Below the pieces are notes generated by a model. The model was given only the letters and a program-made list of their open reading frames with translations, was not told the origin of the DNA and searched no databases. Below, piece by piece: positions 48,001 to 60,154 of a stretch of 64,000 nt of DNA. The stretch's first letter is position 1, and every line of letters starts with the position of its first letter. The DNA lies in the NCBI GenBank assembly GCA_019096065.1, contig JAGUCH010000002.1, forward strand, positions 1,500,501 through 1,564,500. The letters run 5' to 3'. The stretch comes from Paracyclopina nana (lineage: Eukaryota > Arthropoda > Copepoda > Cyclopoida > Cyclopettidae). The position numbers and the translations under genes were made by a program.

Positions 48001-48574
48001 CGTGGGTGGCAGCTCATTCTGATGGTTCCCCGATGATAAAAATCCGTTCATCTCTAGCATAAACATGAAAACTGAGAGTTTATCTTCCACTACTATATTG
48101 CTTCTACTCAGCAATTTGGGACTCGCGTAGCATTGGTGGAGCAAGCCTTAACTTTAAGGATCCGGGTCACGCGAGCTTCAAACTACTATCACTCAAATGC
48201 CTTGGCTCCTGCTATATAGCATGCATTACAATGAAAGAAATGGGATTTGGGAGTGTTGATTTAATTAGTGGCTCTTTGAAAAAAGAACCACTCAGCAATT
48301 AGCTGAGACTGCTTCTTTTCTTTTCTCATGAATCCATTTATATTTTTCAACTTTTTTCATGAAATGTGGCTTGGCTAACTTAAATCGGAATTATAACTGA
48401 GAAATCTCAAAGTGCTAACTGAGACTACCTCAGCTTTAGCTAAGAGTATCTCAGCTTTGAATGGGAAGATCTTTTGATCATAATGTCAGTTTTTATTGTA
48501 ACACTATTTCAGTTTGAATGGACTTTTCTCAGCTTTATAAGAGGGTATCTCAATTTTAACAATGACTATCTTCT

Positions 48575-48785
48575 CAGCTTTAAATGAGACTATTTCAAGT
48601 TTAACTGAGTCTACCTCAGTTTTGACTGAGTCTATCTCAGTTTTGACTGAGTCTACCTTAGCTTTGACTGAGTCTACCTCAGCTTTGACTGAGTCTACCT
48701 CAGCTTTGACTGAGTCTACCTCAGCTTTGACTGAGTCTACCTCAGCTTTGACTGAGACTACCTCAACTTTGACTGAGACAAAGAC
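48575..48785. repeat. 21-nt minisatellite (GAGTCTACCTCAGCTTTGACT)
   Basis: About ten copies, with decayed relatives from 48,395. Because 21 is a multiple of three, both strands stay open as seven-residue repeats (ALTESTS on plus, VKAEVDS on minus). No start context, splice sites or neighbours support coding. Confidence 0.88.
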
Positions 48786-49686
48786 GCAGAACAATTCAAC
48801 TTTTTGGAGTGAGGTAGCTCATAATCAATTGTTGAAATTTTTGCTTATTCATTAAGAATTTTGAATATGGTCATTTCTGCCTGAGATTCATTTGCACAAA
48901 ATTGCAAGGCACTGGACAGTAGTATATGTATGTGAAAATTGCAGAGTCACTGATGAAGCAGAAAATTGCCTAATTAGCATCAGCAATGGTGCAAAGCAAA
49001 GATTGGGCAATTTTCCTCAAAAAATAATCAGCAGCCCCCATCAACTAGCATAGTGGCAATAAGCTGAAGGGTGGAGTTTTTTGGCCAATTTTATGGTGCT
49101 CCTGAAAAAAATCTAGCATAATCATCCTGGCCTTGGTTTAGGCTTCTCGGTACTTTAGGATGTTGTGGTAATGTCGATGATGATAAAAATGATCATCATG
49201 ATTGTGAAAAATTGCTACCATAACACACTTTTCAACAAGTCTTGACATCACATAGTTACGCGTATTTTTCATGCAGCAAAAAATATAGCAAATATGTTTG
49301 GCATATTTGTAAACACACAAGTGGTTTGTTGCATGATTGTATCTGTTGATTTTCATCTGAAAGGCAGAAAATTGCAATAAAAAACACCGAAAAGCAATCC
49401 TTAAAAATGCTCTTGTAAACGTTTAGAGCAGCGCCATCTTTTTCACAAGCGGCCAAAAAATGAACTAAGACCTCCAATATAGGCTACCTCATTTTCCGTT
49501 CACTTCACGCTATAATTATTTACATTATCCAAGGCTCATGTAATTATGTGATTATTTTTCTATTTGCAGGCATCATCGCAGTTCCTACTGCATTCAATCT
49601 CAGGGGTTGAGAGCTAATTAAAAAACACTGTCAAAATTGGGGTGATCATATCCAAGAAGTTATCAAGTGCTTCCAATTCTTCTTTT

Positions 49687-49721
49687 GGCCCCGCCCCCTC
49701 CCTGTGTTGGGCCACGCCCCC
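49687..49721. promoter_or_regulatory. Two GC boxes before the kinase coding exon
   Basis: GGCCCCGCCCCC (49687-49698) and CCACGCCCCC (49712-49721) are Sp1/KLF-type sites in an otherwise AT-rich area. The CT-rich run that follows also serves as pyrimidine tract for the acceptor CATCATAG at 49,738. Confidence 0.4.
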
Positions 49722-49738
49722 TCTCTCTCCCATCATAG

Positions 49739-52700
49739 CAACCAAGGCTAAGGATTCAGTGTCAAGTGGAGACTCTGCTGTGGTTGAAGATATTGAAATT
49801 GAAGAAATCCACCCACCTCGAATTTATTACTTGGTGAAGACTCCCCCACCAGTGAAACCTATTCCATTTTTGGCTTCATTGAAGAAACTCACCATGACTA
49901 AAAGCAAGGTGAAGTTTGAGCAAATCATGTGCATAACATGGAGATTCTAATCAGCCAATTGGATGTATATGTACTCTTGTTTTTCAGGTGGACAGTTTGA
50001 CCGACATGAATGCAGTGAAGCAAGTCATTGCCAAGCTGGAGACTGAATTGCATGAAAAGTCCACAAACGTGTCTTACTTAGAGGCTGAAGTGCGAAGCCT
50101 ACAGCGAAAATTGCAAATGAAGGACTCTGAAATTGCTCGTCAGGACAGAGAACTGAACAAACTCAAGGTACAAAAAAAATATGGTAATCAAGGGAAAAAG
50201 TATGTCAAATCCAGCAAAACTTTGAAAGTGAAACGACATTTCAAGCCAAGAAGAATTAATAAAAGACAGCCACAAGCAATAATTGAAGAATCTCTTGGGA
50301 ACTTTCATTGCAGTGCCATCATTTGCACAAGTGATATTTCAATGATGCATGCTTATTGCTATAGGCTATAACTCTTTCTTTTTAAAAGTACGTCAAGGTT
50401 ACAACTATTTTTTTCATTACAGAGTGTACTTCAGCAAGCCTCAAGTGTGATGAATTCCAGTGATGATCCTCTATTGAACTCAATCCAGGAGCATTACACC
50501 ATGGCTGGCCAACTGATCAACTTGGCCAAAAAGCAAGGTGTGTCTGGTCAGTCAACTGAGGCCTCCAAGACCTTGGCTATGATCAAGTCTGAAAAGGACT
50601 TTAGGTCTAAAAACCTCATTAAGGAAGCTCTCATGGAGAATGACTTTTTGAAGAACTTGTCCAGAAGCCAAGTGAGAGAGATCATTGATCATATGGAATT
50701 GAAGAAAGTGGCTGCTGGCTGCTATGTCATCAGAGAAGGTGAAAATGGCAGCCATTTGTATGTCTCCAGCCAAGGAGAGTATGAAGTCATCAAGGATGGC
50801 AAAGTCTTGGGCAAAATGGGAATGGGCAAAGCTTTTGGAGAGTTGGCCATTTTGTACAACTGCAAAAGGACTGCATCAATCAAAGGTGCCCAAAATACTT
50901 GAATTTTTGGACATTCCAACAATGTGGTAAATCCAATTCTGTTACAGCTTTGACTCCTGGTGAAGTGTGGACTCTGAATCGAGATGTTTTCCAACAAATC
51001 ATGATGCAAACTGGCATGAAAAAGATTGAAGAGAAGCTGACTTTCTTGAAAAGTGTGCCCATCTTTTCAAAGCTGTCCAATGATGTGCTCCTAAGATTGT
51101 CTGATGCTCTTGAAGTTGTAAGTTTGAACTTTAGATATGAAATGGTGAAGGCTTTAATGTACAACTTTCTCTTCCCTTTTTCTGGCAATTCTTGTAGTCT
51201 GTAAGTATCCAAAAAAACTCACTAATGGGAATGCTTGATTTGATCACCTAAAACCTTGCTTTTTCTTTGATATGCTCAGTATAACAGTAACAGGACTTAA
51301 TTTTGATCCTTTTTTATGTCATGAAATTATGATAAACTGTTACTTTACAGACTGTGTATCAAAAAGGGGACTATATTGTGAGGCAAGGGACCAATGGAGA
51401 CACATTTTACATCATCAGTGAGGGGCAAGTTAAAGTCACCAAAAAGGTGGAAGGTAATTATATAAGCTACTCCATTTAAATAAGAAACCATTATAAAATT
51501 TGTAGGCAAAAGAGAAGAGGAAGACATCAGGTTCTTGTCCAGAGGTGACTATTTTGGTGAACAAGCCTTGCTCAGAACTGACTTGAGAACTGCAAATGTT
51601 GTGGCCAACTCATCCACTGTGGAATGCCTAGTGCTGGACAGAGAGTAACAAAAGATGAAATGAAACAAAGATCAGGAATTATCTATAACCAATGTTTATT
51701 AGGTCTTTCTTTACCCTGGTTGGAGATTTGAGTGAGATCAAAGACAAAAACTATGCTGATGTCCCTGGATCTGGAGGATCCACAAGATCCATGGAAGTCA
51801 AGAAAATGTCCAAAGGTAAAAGTAGCACATTTCAAAAATATGAATGATAATTATGACTTCTCCATTAGAATTTGAGGATCTTACTTTGGATGGATTGGAA
51901 GTGATTGCCACTCTAGGAATTGGTGGATTTGGAAGAGTTGCTCTTGTCCAAGTAAAAACATTGATGCACAACCTTATAGATTACTTATAAATGTTTCATG
52001 ACAGCTCGCAAAGGAGAAGGGCCGTACATTTGCACTGAAGTGCTTGAAAAAGAGGCACATTGTTGACACTCAGCAACAAGAACATGTGTACAGTGAAAAG
52101 AAAATCATGATGACTTGTCGACACCATTTCATCGCAAGATTGTTTCGCACTTTCAAGGATCGCAAGTATGTCTACTTTTTGATGGAGGCCTGCCTGGGTG
52201 GTGAATTGTGGACAATTCTAAGAGACAAAGGTCACTTTGATGATCTCACAACTCGATTCTATGTGGCCTGTGTTGTCAGTGCTCTTGGTAATTAGCATTA
52301 ATGTCATCAACATTTATTCATTTTACATCAGCAAACAATGTTGCAGACTACTTGCATGGCCAAGGAATCATCTACAGAGACTTGAAGCCAGAAAATTTGC
52401 TCTTGGACAACCATGGCTATGCCAAAATGGTGGACTTTGGATTCTCAAAGTACATTCCGGAAGGTCGAAAAACATGGACCTTTTGTGGCACTCCGGAATA
52501 TGTGGCTCCAGAAATCATCTTGAACAAAGGCCATGACAGGGCAGTTGACTATTGGTCTCTTGGAGTCCTTATGTGCGAACTTCTCATGGGAACGTAAGTC
52601 TCCCATAAAACTCTTAGAAATACCTTTCTATTCATTGATAATGATAAAACATGTGTGATTTTCTTAACAGACCACCATTCACTGCCAGTGATCCAATGAA

Positions 52701-53138
52701 GATATACAACATCATCCTGAGAGGAATTGAGCAAATTGAGTTTCCAAGACATGTGACCAAGACAGCTATTACCATTATTCGCAAGTTTTGTCGAGAAAAC
52801 CCCACCGACCGTTTGGGATATCAAAAAGATGGAATTCAAGACATCAAGAAACACAGGTACAAAAGTTGAAATACTTATCATGGTACATTGGTACAAGAAC
52901 TCATTTTCATACTTTTCCTAGATGGTACCAAGGTTTTGATTGGGATGGACTGGATGCGAGAACTCTCACTCCTCCAATTATACCAAAAGTAATAAGCTCA
53001 TTACGGTGTCAAAAATTACATTCAATAACACTTTTCTTCCAGATCAAAGCTTCAACTGATACTTCTAATTTTGATAATTACCCAAGAGAAGAAGAAATTC
53101 CTCCTGATGAATTCTCTGGTTGGGACACTGAATTTTAA
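49739..53138 (+). CDS. for: cGMP-dependent protein kinase (foraging/PRKG1 type)
   Basis: Ser/Thr kinase activated by cGMP. Exons: 49739-49908, 49988-50167, 50423-50885, 50948-51117, 51351-51453, 51506-51644, 51703-51815, 51869-51951, 52005-52287, 52347-52593, 52671-52856, 52922-52988, 53043-53138; all phases agree. Counting from the first in-frame ATG (49894) the protein is 714 aa. It has a coiled coil (about 6-70), pseudosubstrate KKQGVS (101-106), two cyclic-nucleotide domains ([30 protein letters not shown]), Gly loop GIGGFG (411-416), Lys434, YRDLKPEN (526-533), DFG (546-548), activation Thr561 in TWTFCGTPE, and the AGC tail ending SGWDTEF. Start uncertain: the exon is open upstream of 49894 and may splice to a distant exon at 49739, or be leader. 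An alternative acceptor 15 nt upstream (52,332) would add ANNVA before DYLHGQG. Confidence 0.93.
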
Positions 53139-53382
53139 CTCTGAATTAACTGTTATTGTATATATTAACATTATTATTTATGAACATCAACTTCTCTTTG
53201 TACATCCGGATTTTGTGCTACTTTATTATTGCAGTATTGACTGAACATCATCATTGGTAAACTATCCCTTATCATCAATCGCCGTCCATGAGAAAAGAAC
53301 AGTTTATTTTGTTAATTTATCATTAACAGCCAAATCATAAGTGTAAATTATGTCCTCATAGTGATACAACTACATTTCGCAC

Positions 53383-53388
53383 AATAAA
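53383..53388 (+). terminator. Poly(A) signal of the kinase gene
   Basis: AATAAA 245 nt after the kinase stop codon and 113 nt before the next ATG. Confidence 0.7.
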
Positions 53389-53500
53389 GCACACTGATTA
53401 TGAAGTTATTCTTGTCCAAAAGTCATTCTGCAGTTACATGCACATTTCTTATCATTTGGTAAGTCATTGTAGATGTTAGTCAGCATTGAAACAAAGGAAC

Positions 53501-53812
53501 ATGAAGAGCTTGATAATATTTTTGGTTTTTGCTTTGTGCACAGCTCATTGCTTGCCATCTCAAGGGAAAGAGGAGAAAGCAACTAAAATCTACTGCACTG
53601 GCCCTGGTGATGAATCTTGCAATGAACTTGGATTTGGAGCCTTTTGCTGTCAAACTACGTACGTATTTATGATAACACAACAAGTTAAAGTCAAAAGGCC
53701 TAATCAGAATTCTTATTTTATGCGCAGATGCTGTGAGCCTGGTCAAAAATGTTGTGACACTGGAATGAGCAATAGCTGTATGTGGGTGGAAAAGTGCCCG
53801 TTTGGCTTTTGA
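53501..53812 (+). CDS. Small secreted cysteine-rich protein
   Basis: Starts at ATG 53501 with a clear signal peptide (MKSLIIFLVFALCTAHC). Exons 53501-53658 and 53728-53812 are joined across a 69-nt intron (AC/GTACGT ... GCGCAG/A). The mature part then has ten cysteines spaced C-x7-C-x8-CC-x3-CC-x4-CC-x7-C-x5-C and ends CPFGF. The intron is a multiple of three without stops, so an unspliced message would add 23 residues between CCQTT and CCEPGQ. Reminiscent of small disulphide-rich secreted peptides, but I cannot assign a family or function. Confidence 0.75.
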   Translation: MKSLIIFLVFALCTAHCLPSQGKEEKATKIYCTGPGDESCNELGFGAFCCQTTYVFMITQQVKVKRPNQNSYFMRRCCEPGQKCCDTGMSNSCMWVEKCPFGF

Positions 53813-54479
53813 GCAATTTGACAATGAATAATACAAAATGTATAGTCCTGAAAATATAGCAAGACATCCAATGCAGTTCATATTGAATGATCAATAGCAT
53901 TGAACTTGAAAAATTATCAAGCAATGAGCTATTTTCCATCAATGAATTGGCTCAAAATCCTGCAAAGATATTTTAACCTTGTTTCATGATCCTTTCATGA
54001 TGATGAAATTATCATTTTTTTTGCTGACTATTTACTCACAATGATTCATGGCAGTATTTATATTTAGAGAAAGTTGCCTTACAAGCAGAAATTTCATGCC
54101 CTTTCATTTTAGATGCAAAGCAAGAATGAACCACTATATCGCTAGTTAAATCTGGTATTTGCATCCTTCTCCTTAATACTAGCTAAAGAGGAATGCATTT
54201 CTAGGTAATGGCCTCTTTTATCTATTTTAAAAGCTACACATTGTTTAAAACAAACTGTTGGGCAATTTGCTCAAGACGTTATAATATTTCTTGTCAAAAA
54301 ACTACTGCAGAAAATCTGGTTCAGTTGGTCTCCTGATCTACTTGACAATGAGTTTTAATTGAAGAAGGTGAGCTAGTGAAAAACTGAAAGTGGTTTTTCT
54401 GCAAGTCAATGCAGTGTCAAAATTGGCATGCGAAAAACCTGATGCTGAGCTGGCTGATTAAGAGTTGGCATTTGGCACT
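53813..54479. other. Intergenic, no gene seen
   Basis: AT-rich spacer between the two secreted-protein genes. Weak AATACA/AATAAT words after 53,825 could serve as poly(A) signal. Confidence 0.5.
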
Positions 54480-56118
54480 ATGAGTGTTCTGCACTTATTT
54501 CTTTCACTATGTTTGGTAAGCAAATACATAGTAGAAATTGCCACCCAAACTTTATTTTTCTTAGTGATGTACAGGTATCTGGACAATTTGGGCAATTGAA
54601 ATCACAAGGTAAGCCATAGACATATAATGGACATGTAAATTAGTGGCAGCATGTATTAACACCAATTTCTTTTAAGTCTGTGCGAGACAAAGATGTAATC
54701 AACTAATTAGTGGGAGAAATTTGAGATACAACAGAGCATTGAGAATTGTGCAAAGTGAAGAGTATCTGAGTGCAGCTGACTTGAGCATTTTGAGAAGGAG
54801 AAGTAAGAGAGATTCAAGTGGTGATTACATTGGCTTTTTGGACCTTTTCAACAATAAAGACACAACTTTAGCATTGCTGTGCTCATATCCTAATACCCCA
54901 TCTTTATTTGAGCCATCATGCAATTACTTTGCTTCTGAATGCATTGGGTGAGGATGTGACAATATCATTGCCAAGACAAATAAGCAATCGCAGCCATTTG
55001 GTACTATTTCAGATCTGGAAAATGTCAATACAACAATATTTTCACTGGAAAGCCATACATTTTGAGTTCCTCATCTTTCCAAGCCTCATATACAGATTGC
55101 ATCACATATTCGATGACACAATACAAATTATTGTGCTATTCAACTAGCACACCAAGCTCAGCTGTAGTGTCATCCACAACCAGCAGAAATGAAATGCTAG
55201 ATGAGTAATGAAAACAAACAAATGGATTTTGATGTTACTAACAGGTTCTTTTCTTTTCAGTGCTATGGAGGCAGCCAGATTGGCAGGCTTGGGAGGTGCA
55301 GTGTATTCAGGTGCTGTATTGACTATGAATCCCACCTATCCACTAGTAAATGGACAAGCCACACCACCAGGAAGTCCAGTACCTGGAACTCCTTTGGGAG
55401 GTGGCTTACCCTCTGGAGGTTTACCAGGAGCTTTGGCTCTCGTACCATTAGGGCTCATACCTGTTGCCACTTTCCCACCTTTTGCCACGCCCAGAACATT
55501 CCCAGCTGAAGCAGTGATCTTTTCAGAAATACCACAAATCAACAGAATAAGAAGAATGGGCAAAAGGTCCACACATTCCCAAAGATCAGTAGTGCATTGG
55601 ATCTACAAATGGCTCAATGCAATCATTTTGAAGCGGAACGATCACAGTCCTAGCAGTGATGCATTGTACAAATTTGTAGATCTTCTGATGAAGATCAAGA
55701 GGAAGTTGAAGAAGCTCAACAAGAATATGAAATGTCTGAGGACAAGACTGTATGCAAGAACTCATCCAAAGCAAATTGAAATGATGAAGAAGATGACATT
55801 ACAGAGCAATGGTTCAAGAGCTAGCTATGAGAGTGAAAGAGAAGAAGATTTGGATGATGAAGTTAATAGTATTGATGACTGCATTGATGGCATGAGTGAG
55901 CCTATGTACGGGTTTAGGGTCAATGTCACACTCATAGAGGATGAAATGTGCATTCTTGGGCAAACATGCAACAATGTCGCAGGATTTGATTCAAGTAAAA
56001 CATCAATTCTGATTTGCGTAACTCCCTTAAAGATATCTTTTCAGCTTTATCTTCAAGGCAAAGTGGTGAAGAATTCTCATCTGAAGCACCACCTGAATGC
56101 AGAGTTTCTTTATGCTAA
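54480..56118 (+). CDS. Unrecognised secreted protein
   Basis: Exons 54480-54515, 54575-54608, 54677-54947, 55261-55994 and 56045-56118 are phase-consistent and give 382 aa. Signal peptide MSVLHLFLSLCLVSG; VCARQRCNQLISGRN; RRRSKRDSS (dibasic); a Cys trio (LLCSYP, PSCNYF, SECIG). Then a Gly/Pro-rich stretch (PPGSPVPGTPLGGGLPSGG), RRMGKRS, a Lys-rich helix-like segment and an acidic tail. Two alternatives: the last intron may be retained (stop 56146), or a separate protein may start at ATG 55208 (MKTNKWILMLLTGSFLFSA, itself signal-like, although the hydrophobic codons are the pyrimidine tract of the acceptor). Function unknown. Confidence 0.6.
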
Positions 56119-56484
56119 TCAAATAAACACTGTCATAAATCCATGAAATTTATCAGGATTCAAAACTGTATCAATTTTTAAAAACTCATAAGCGCCAAAG
56201 TAAGAGAAACTGTCTTAATGAGGCTAATGAGGGTAAGTAATTTGCAGCAAATACCCAAATGTAGGGCATAAAAATAATTCTCCTATAGATTTCATTTCTA
56301 CTCCATCATTAAGAAAGTCATACCAGTAAGGAATTATGAACCTCAATGCAGAACAAACATTTCATCAAAAAAATATTTACTGATAGTGAAAACAAGGCTG
56401 ATGCAAGCAATTTCAATAAATTAGTGATATAATCTTGATTATAATATTCCAACAGTTTTTTTGTAGCATAAATTAAGTAAAATA

Positions 56485-58516
56485 TTAAACACCACCAGCC
56501 AGTTTTTTGACAGCAGCTCCAACCTCAGAGGCAAGTTTGTCAGCGTGTTCCTGAGTCTCTGCTTCAGCATAAACTCTCACAACATCCTCAGTTCCAGAAG
56601 GCCTAAAGATGAATGGAATTGTTTAAAAAGGCTGATCATAACAAGAGCTGACAAGTTATACCTAACAAATGACCTTCCCTTGGGGTATTTGCTCACAATG
56701 GAGTCAATTTCTGCTTGAAGGCCCGCAGGCTTGCTACATTTCCGCTCAGCATCCGTGGTTTCAATCACATTTCTATCAGCTACCTCAACTTTGATTTGCC
56801 TGTTTGGCAAATCCTGGTAAGCATGGTTCCAATCTTGGACATTCCATCCCTTAGCAAATAGGACAGACTCCACTAGGAGCATATCAGACAAAGCATCACC
56901 CACACATTGGTTGGTCATGTCCATGAAAAGCTTCAATTTAGTGGCATGCTCATTGTCACTGTCATTGTCAGCAGCTTCAATGATGGCTTTTTGAGCCTTC
57001 TCTGAATAGACCACTGTGCCATGACCATTAGCCTCAAAGTAGACTCCAATCTCAAAGTCCAGAGCTTTGTGGTGCAAGTGCTTCACTCCAGTTGGAACAC
57101 AGGCCACAGGAATGTCCTGTTACAAAATAATAGCAATTACCAAATTGATTTTTCAGTGCCTTTCTTACCAATTTCTGAGCAATGTAATCGGTTGAGCTGC
57201 CATTAGCATATGCAGTTTGAACCAAGCCCAAGTTTAATTCAAGGCCAGAATTTGCAAGGAGTTCTTTCAAGTATCCAGCGACTGAAGAAAAAAACCACAA
57301 ATTAACTGATTGAAATGTGTCAATAAAAAATTCTGGTTACTCAGAGTGGCAATTCTGTCTCCATCCAACATCTGGAACTTGTCCGAGGTATCGGTGTAAA
57401 AGTAGATGACCCTGTCAGCATCTCCATCCACTGAGACACACCTATGCAATTTCACCACTGGAAAGTTTTCAGGCACTCTTTGCTGCACCTTGACAAAGTC
57501 AGCACCACATTGATGATTGAGCAGCTCGTGTTGGTCAACATTGCCATTGAAGATGTCCACCTTGAGCAAATCTCCTTCGGAAGCATTGATGGTGCTCACT
57601 AAGCCTTGCATGGCAATAGCACCTACACCATTGGCACCATCAAAGTAAAACTCATTGTTGTAGTCTCCTCTTTGTTTGATCTTTCCTCTGAAAGACTCAA
57701 ATGCTCCTGCCAATTTGTTGAAGTAGCCTTCCATGGTTGGCTGTCCATAGGCATGATTGGTGTTTTCACAAACCACAAAGTAATGCAATTGGGGAGTTGT
57801 CACGACACCAAAGTCTTTGGCCTCTCCACCAGCAGCTTTAATTCCATCCAGGACAGCTTGAGCCAATCCTTCACTACTGGGCCTATGACACTTAAAAATG
57901 GTAGTTTAATCATCATAAGTATCATTGACTTCAAACCTGGTGTCTCTGCCAACGTAGACCAAAGCCTTTTCGTCCATGTCAACCTTGAACTTTTGCAGGA
58001 CAGCGCAAATCTCCACACCCAATTCTTCATCACTAAGGTTATCATCAACAGGAGTATAAGTAATAGCCATAATTTAAAGCTGTAAAGGGATTAAACCTCG
58101 CATTAGCTACTGCTGTTGCTACAGACTCCCACTTGTTTTCGAGCATTTCTCCGGCAGGATCGACAAGTTTGACTCCGTTATCTTGAGCAGGATTATGCGA
58201 GGCTGTTATCATGGCTCCAATGATTTCTGAAAATTCTCAATGAATGTTATTCTGTTCATTAAGAAAAGAGTAAGTTAAATATACTTGAATTCTTCACTCT
58301 TGATCTGATGGCAGCCAATACACCCATACGATACATGACATGATCCAAATTTTCAGCCCTAAATTAATTATAAAATAACAATTTACAACTGGCTGACAAG
58401 TATCAAAGCAATTACTTGGTCCGGAATCCTGCAGTGCCATAATTTATGGCCGATTTGCTTCCTTTTGGATGTTTAGTCGAGCCCACGTTTTGAATGGTTT
58501 GCACTACTTCCATCAT
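56485..58516 (-). CDS. PGM3: Phosphoacetylglucosamine mutase
   Basis: Interconverts GlcNAc-6-P and GlcNAc-1-P in the cytosolic route to UDP-GlcNAc (chitin, glycans). Exons: 58516-58416, 58358-58285, 58226-58097, 58032-57937, 57882-57341, 57281-57169, 57116-56662, 56602-56485. They give exactly 542 residues, the length of the human enzyme. Motifs: YGTAGFRTK; phosphoserine loop [11 protein letters not shown] (Ser68); YVGRDTRPSSEG; metal loop DGDADR (about 290); [26 protein letters not shown]; and the C-terminal phosphate site [18 protein letters not shown] 58516 is followed by a second ATG. The acceptor at 58032 (CCTTAG/T) was chosen because earlier ones bring an in-frame stop. Confidence 0.96.
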
Positions 58517-58954
58517 TATTGAAACTTTCACTAGTCCGATAGATGTGGCACTTGATGTTGCACTAACTTCAAGCCAGCCAAGCTCTAATCTTATCGAGCC
58601 AGCTTCGCTGGATTTAGAATACAATAGAAATTGCAGCTAAATGCAGCATTCAAATAAAAAAGCAACAACAATAAGTCAAGCCCAAAATTAATCGCCAGGT
58701 CAGCAAACAAAGCACGAATTGTCCGCGAAACAATTGTTGACGTTTACTTAAAGTTGGCCTCAGTTTAATGATGTCGCTCCCTTTTTTCCGCCAAATGAAC
58801 GCAACCAAAACAAAGCGCGCGCCAATCAAATCACTGAGAATTTAAGGCGCGTTATTTGCGAAAAAGACATACTGAAATGAATAGCTCCTGTTTGGGTAAT
58901 GATGAGCGAGATTCCTGATTGAAAGCTGGATTTGCAATTTGTGGAAGACAAAAA
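58517..58954. promoter_or_regulatory. Shared PGM3/ATG5 head-to-head promoter
   Basis: 438 bp separate the two start codons. Contains CCAAT (58822-58826), GCGCGCGCC and GGCGCG words and TTCCGCC (about 58,786). A 13-codon upstream ORF for ATG5 (ATG 58877, stop 58916-58918) ends 36 nt before its start. Confidence 0.65.
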
Positions 58955-60087
<1,133 letters not shown>

Positions 60088-60154
60088 ATATGTGCAACTC
60101 ATTAAAATATAAGAAAACTAAATGCCATTTGTTGCGTCTACATTTAGAGTGACT

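Larger units (their letters stand above)
44180..49560. other. Upstream region of the kinase gene, no coding exon found
   Basis: Seven CTCF-like sites lie between 45.6 and 49.44 kb, plus the E-box/forkhead pair and the 21-nt repeat at 48.6 kb. Likely intron or 5' flank of the plus-strand kinase. Confidence 0.45.

Noticed and set aside
48504-48855. Two overlapping ORFs of about 97 aa, one per strand
   Set aside because: Both are products of a 21-nt tandem repeat without promoter, splice or homology support.
49642-49738. Kinase coding start at 49642
   Set aside because: The codon there is GTG, with an in-frame stop at 49615-49617. The acceptor at 49,738 or the ATG at 49,894 is more likely.
57606-58085. 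159-aa plus-strand ORF
   Set aside because: Antisense to PGM3 exons; no features of its own.
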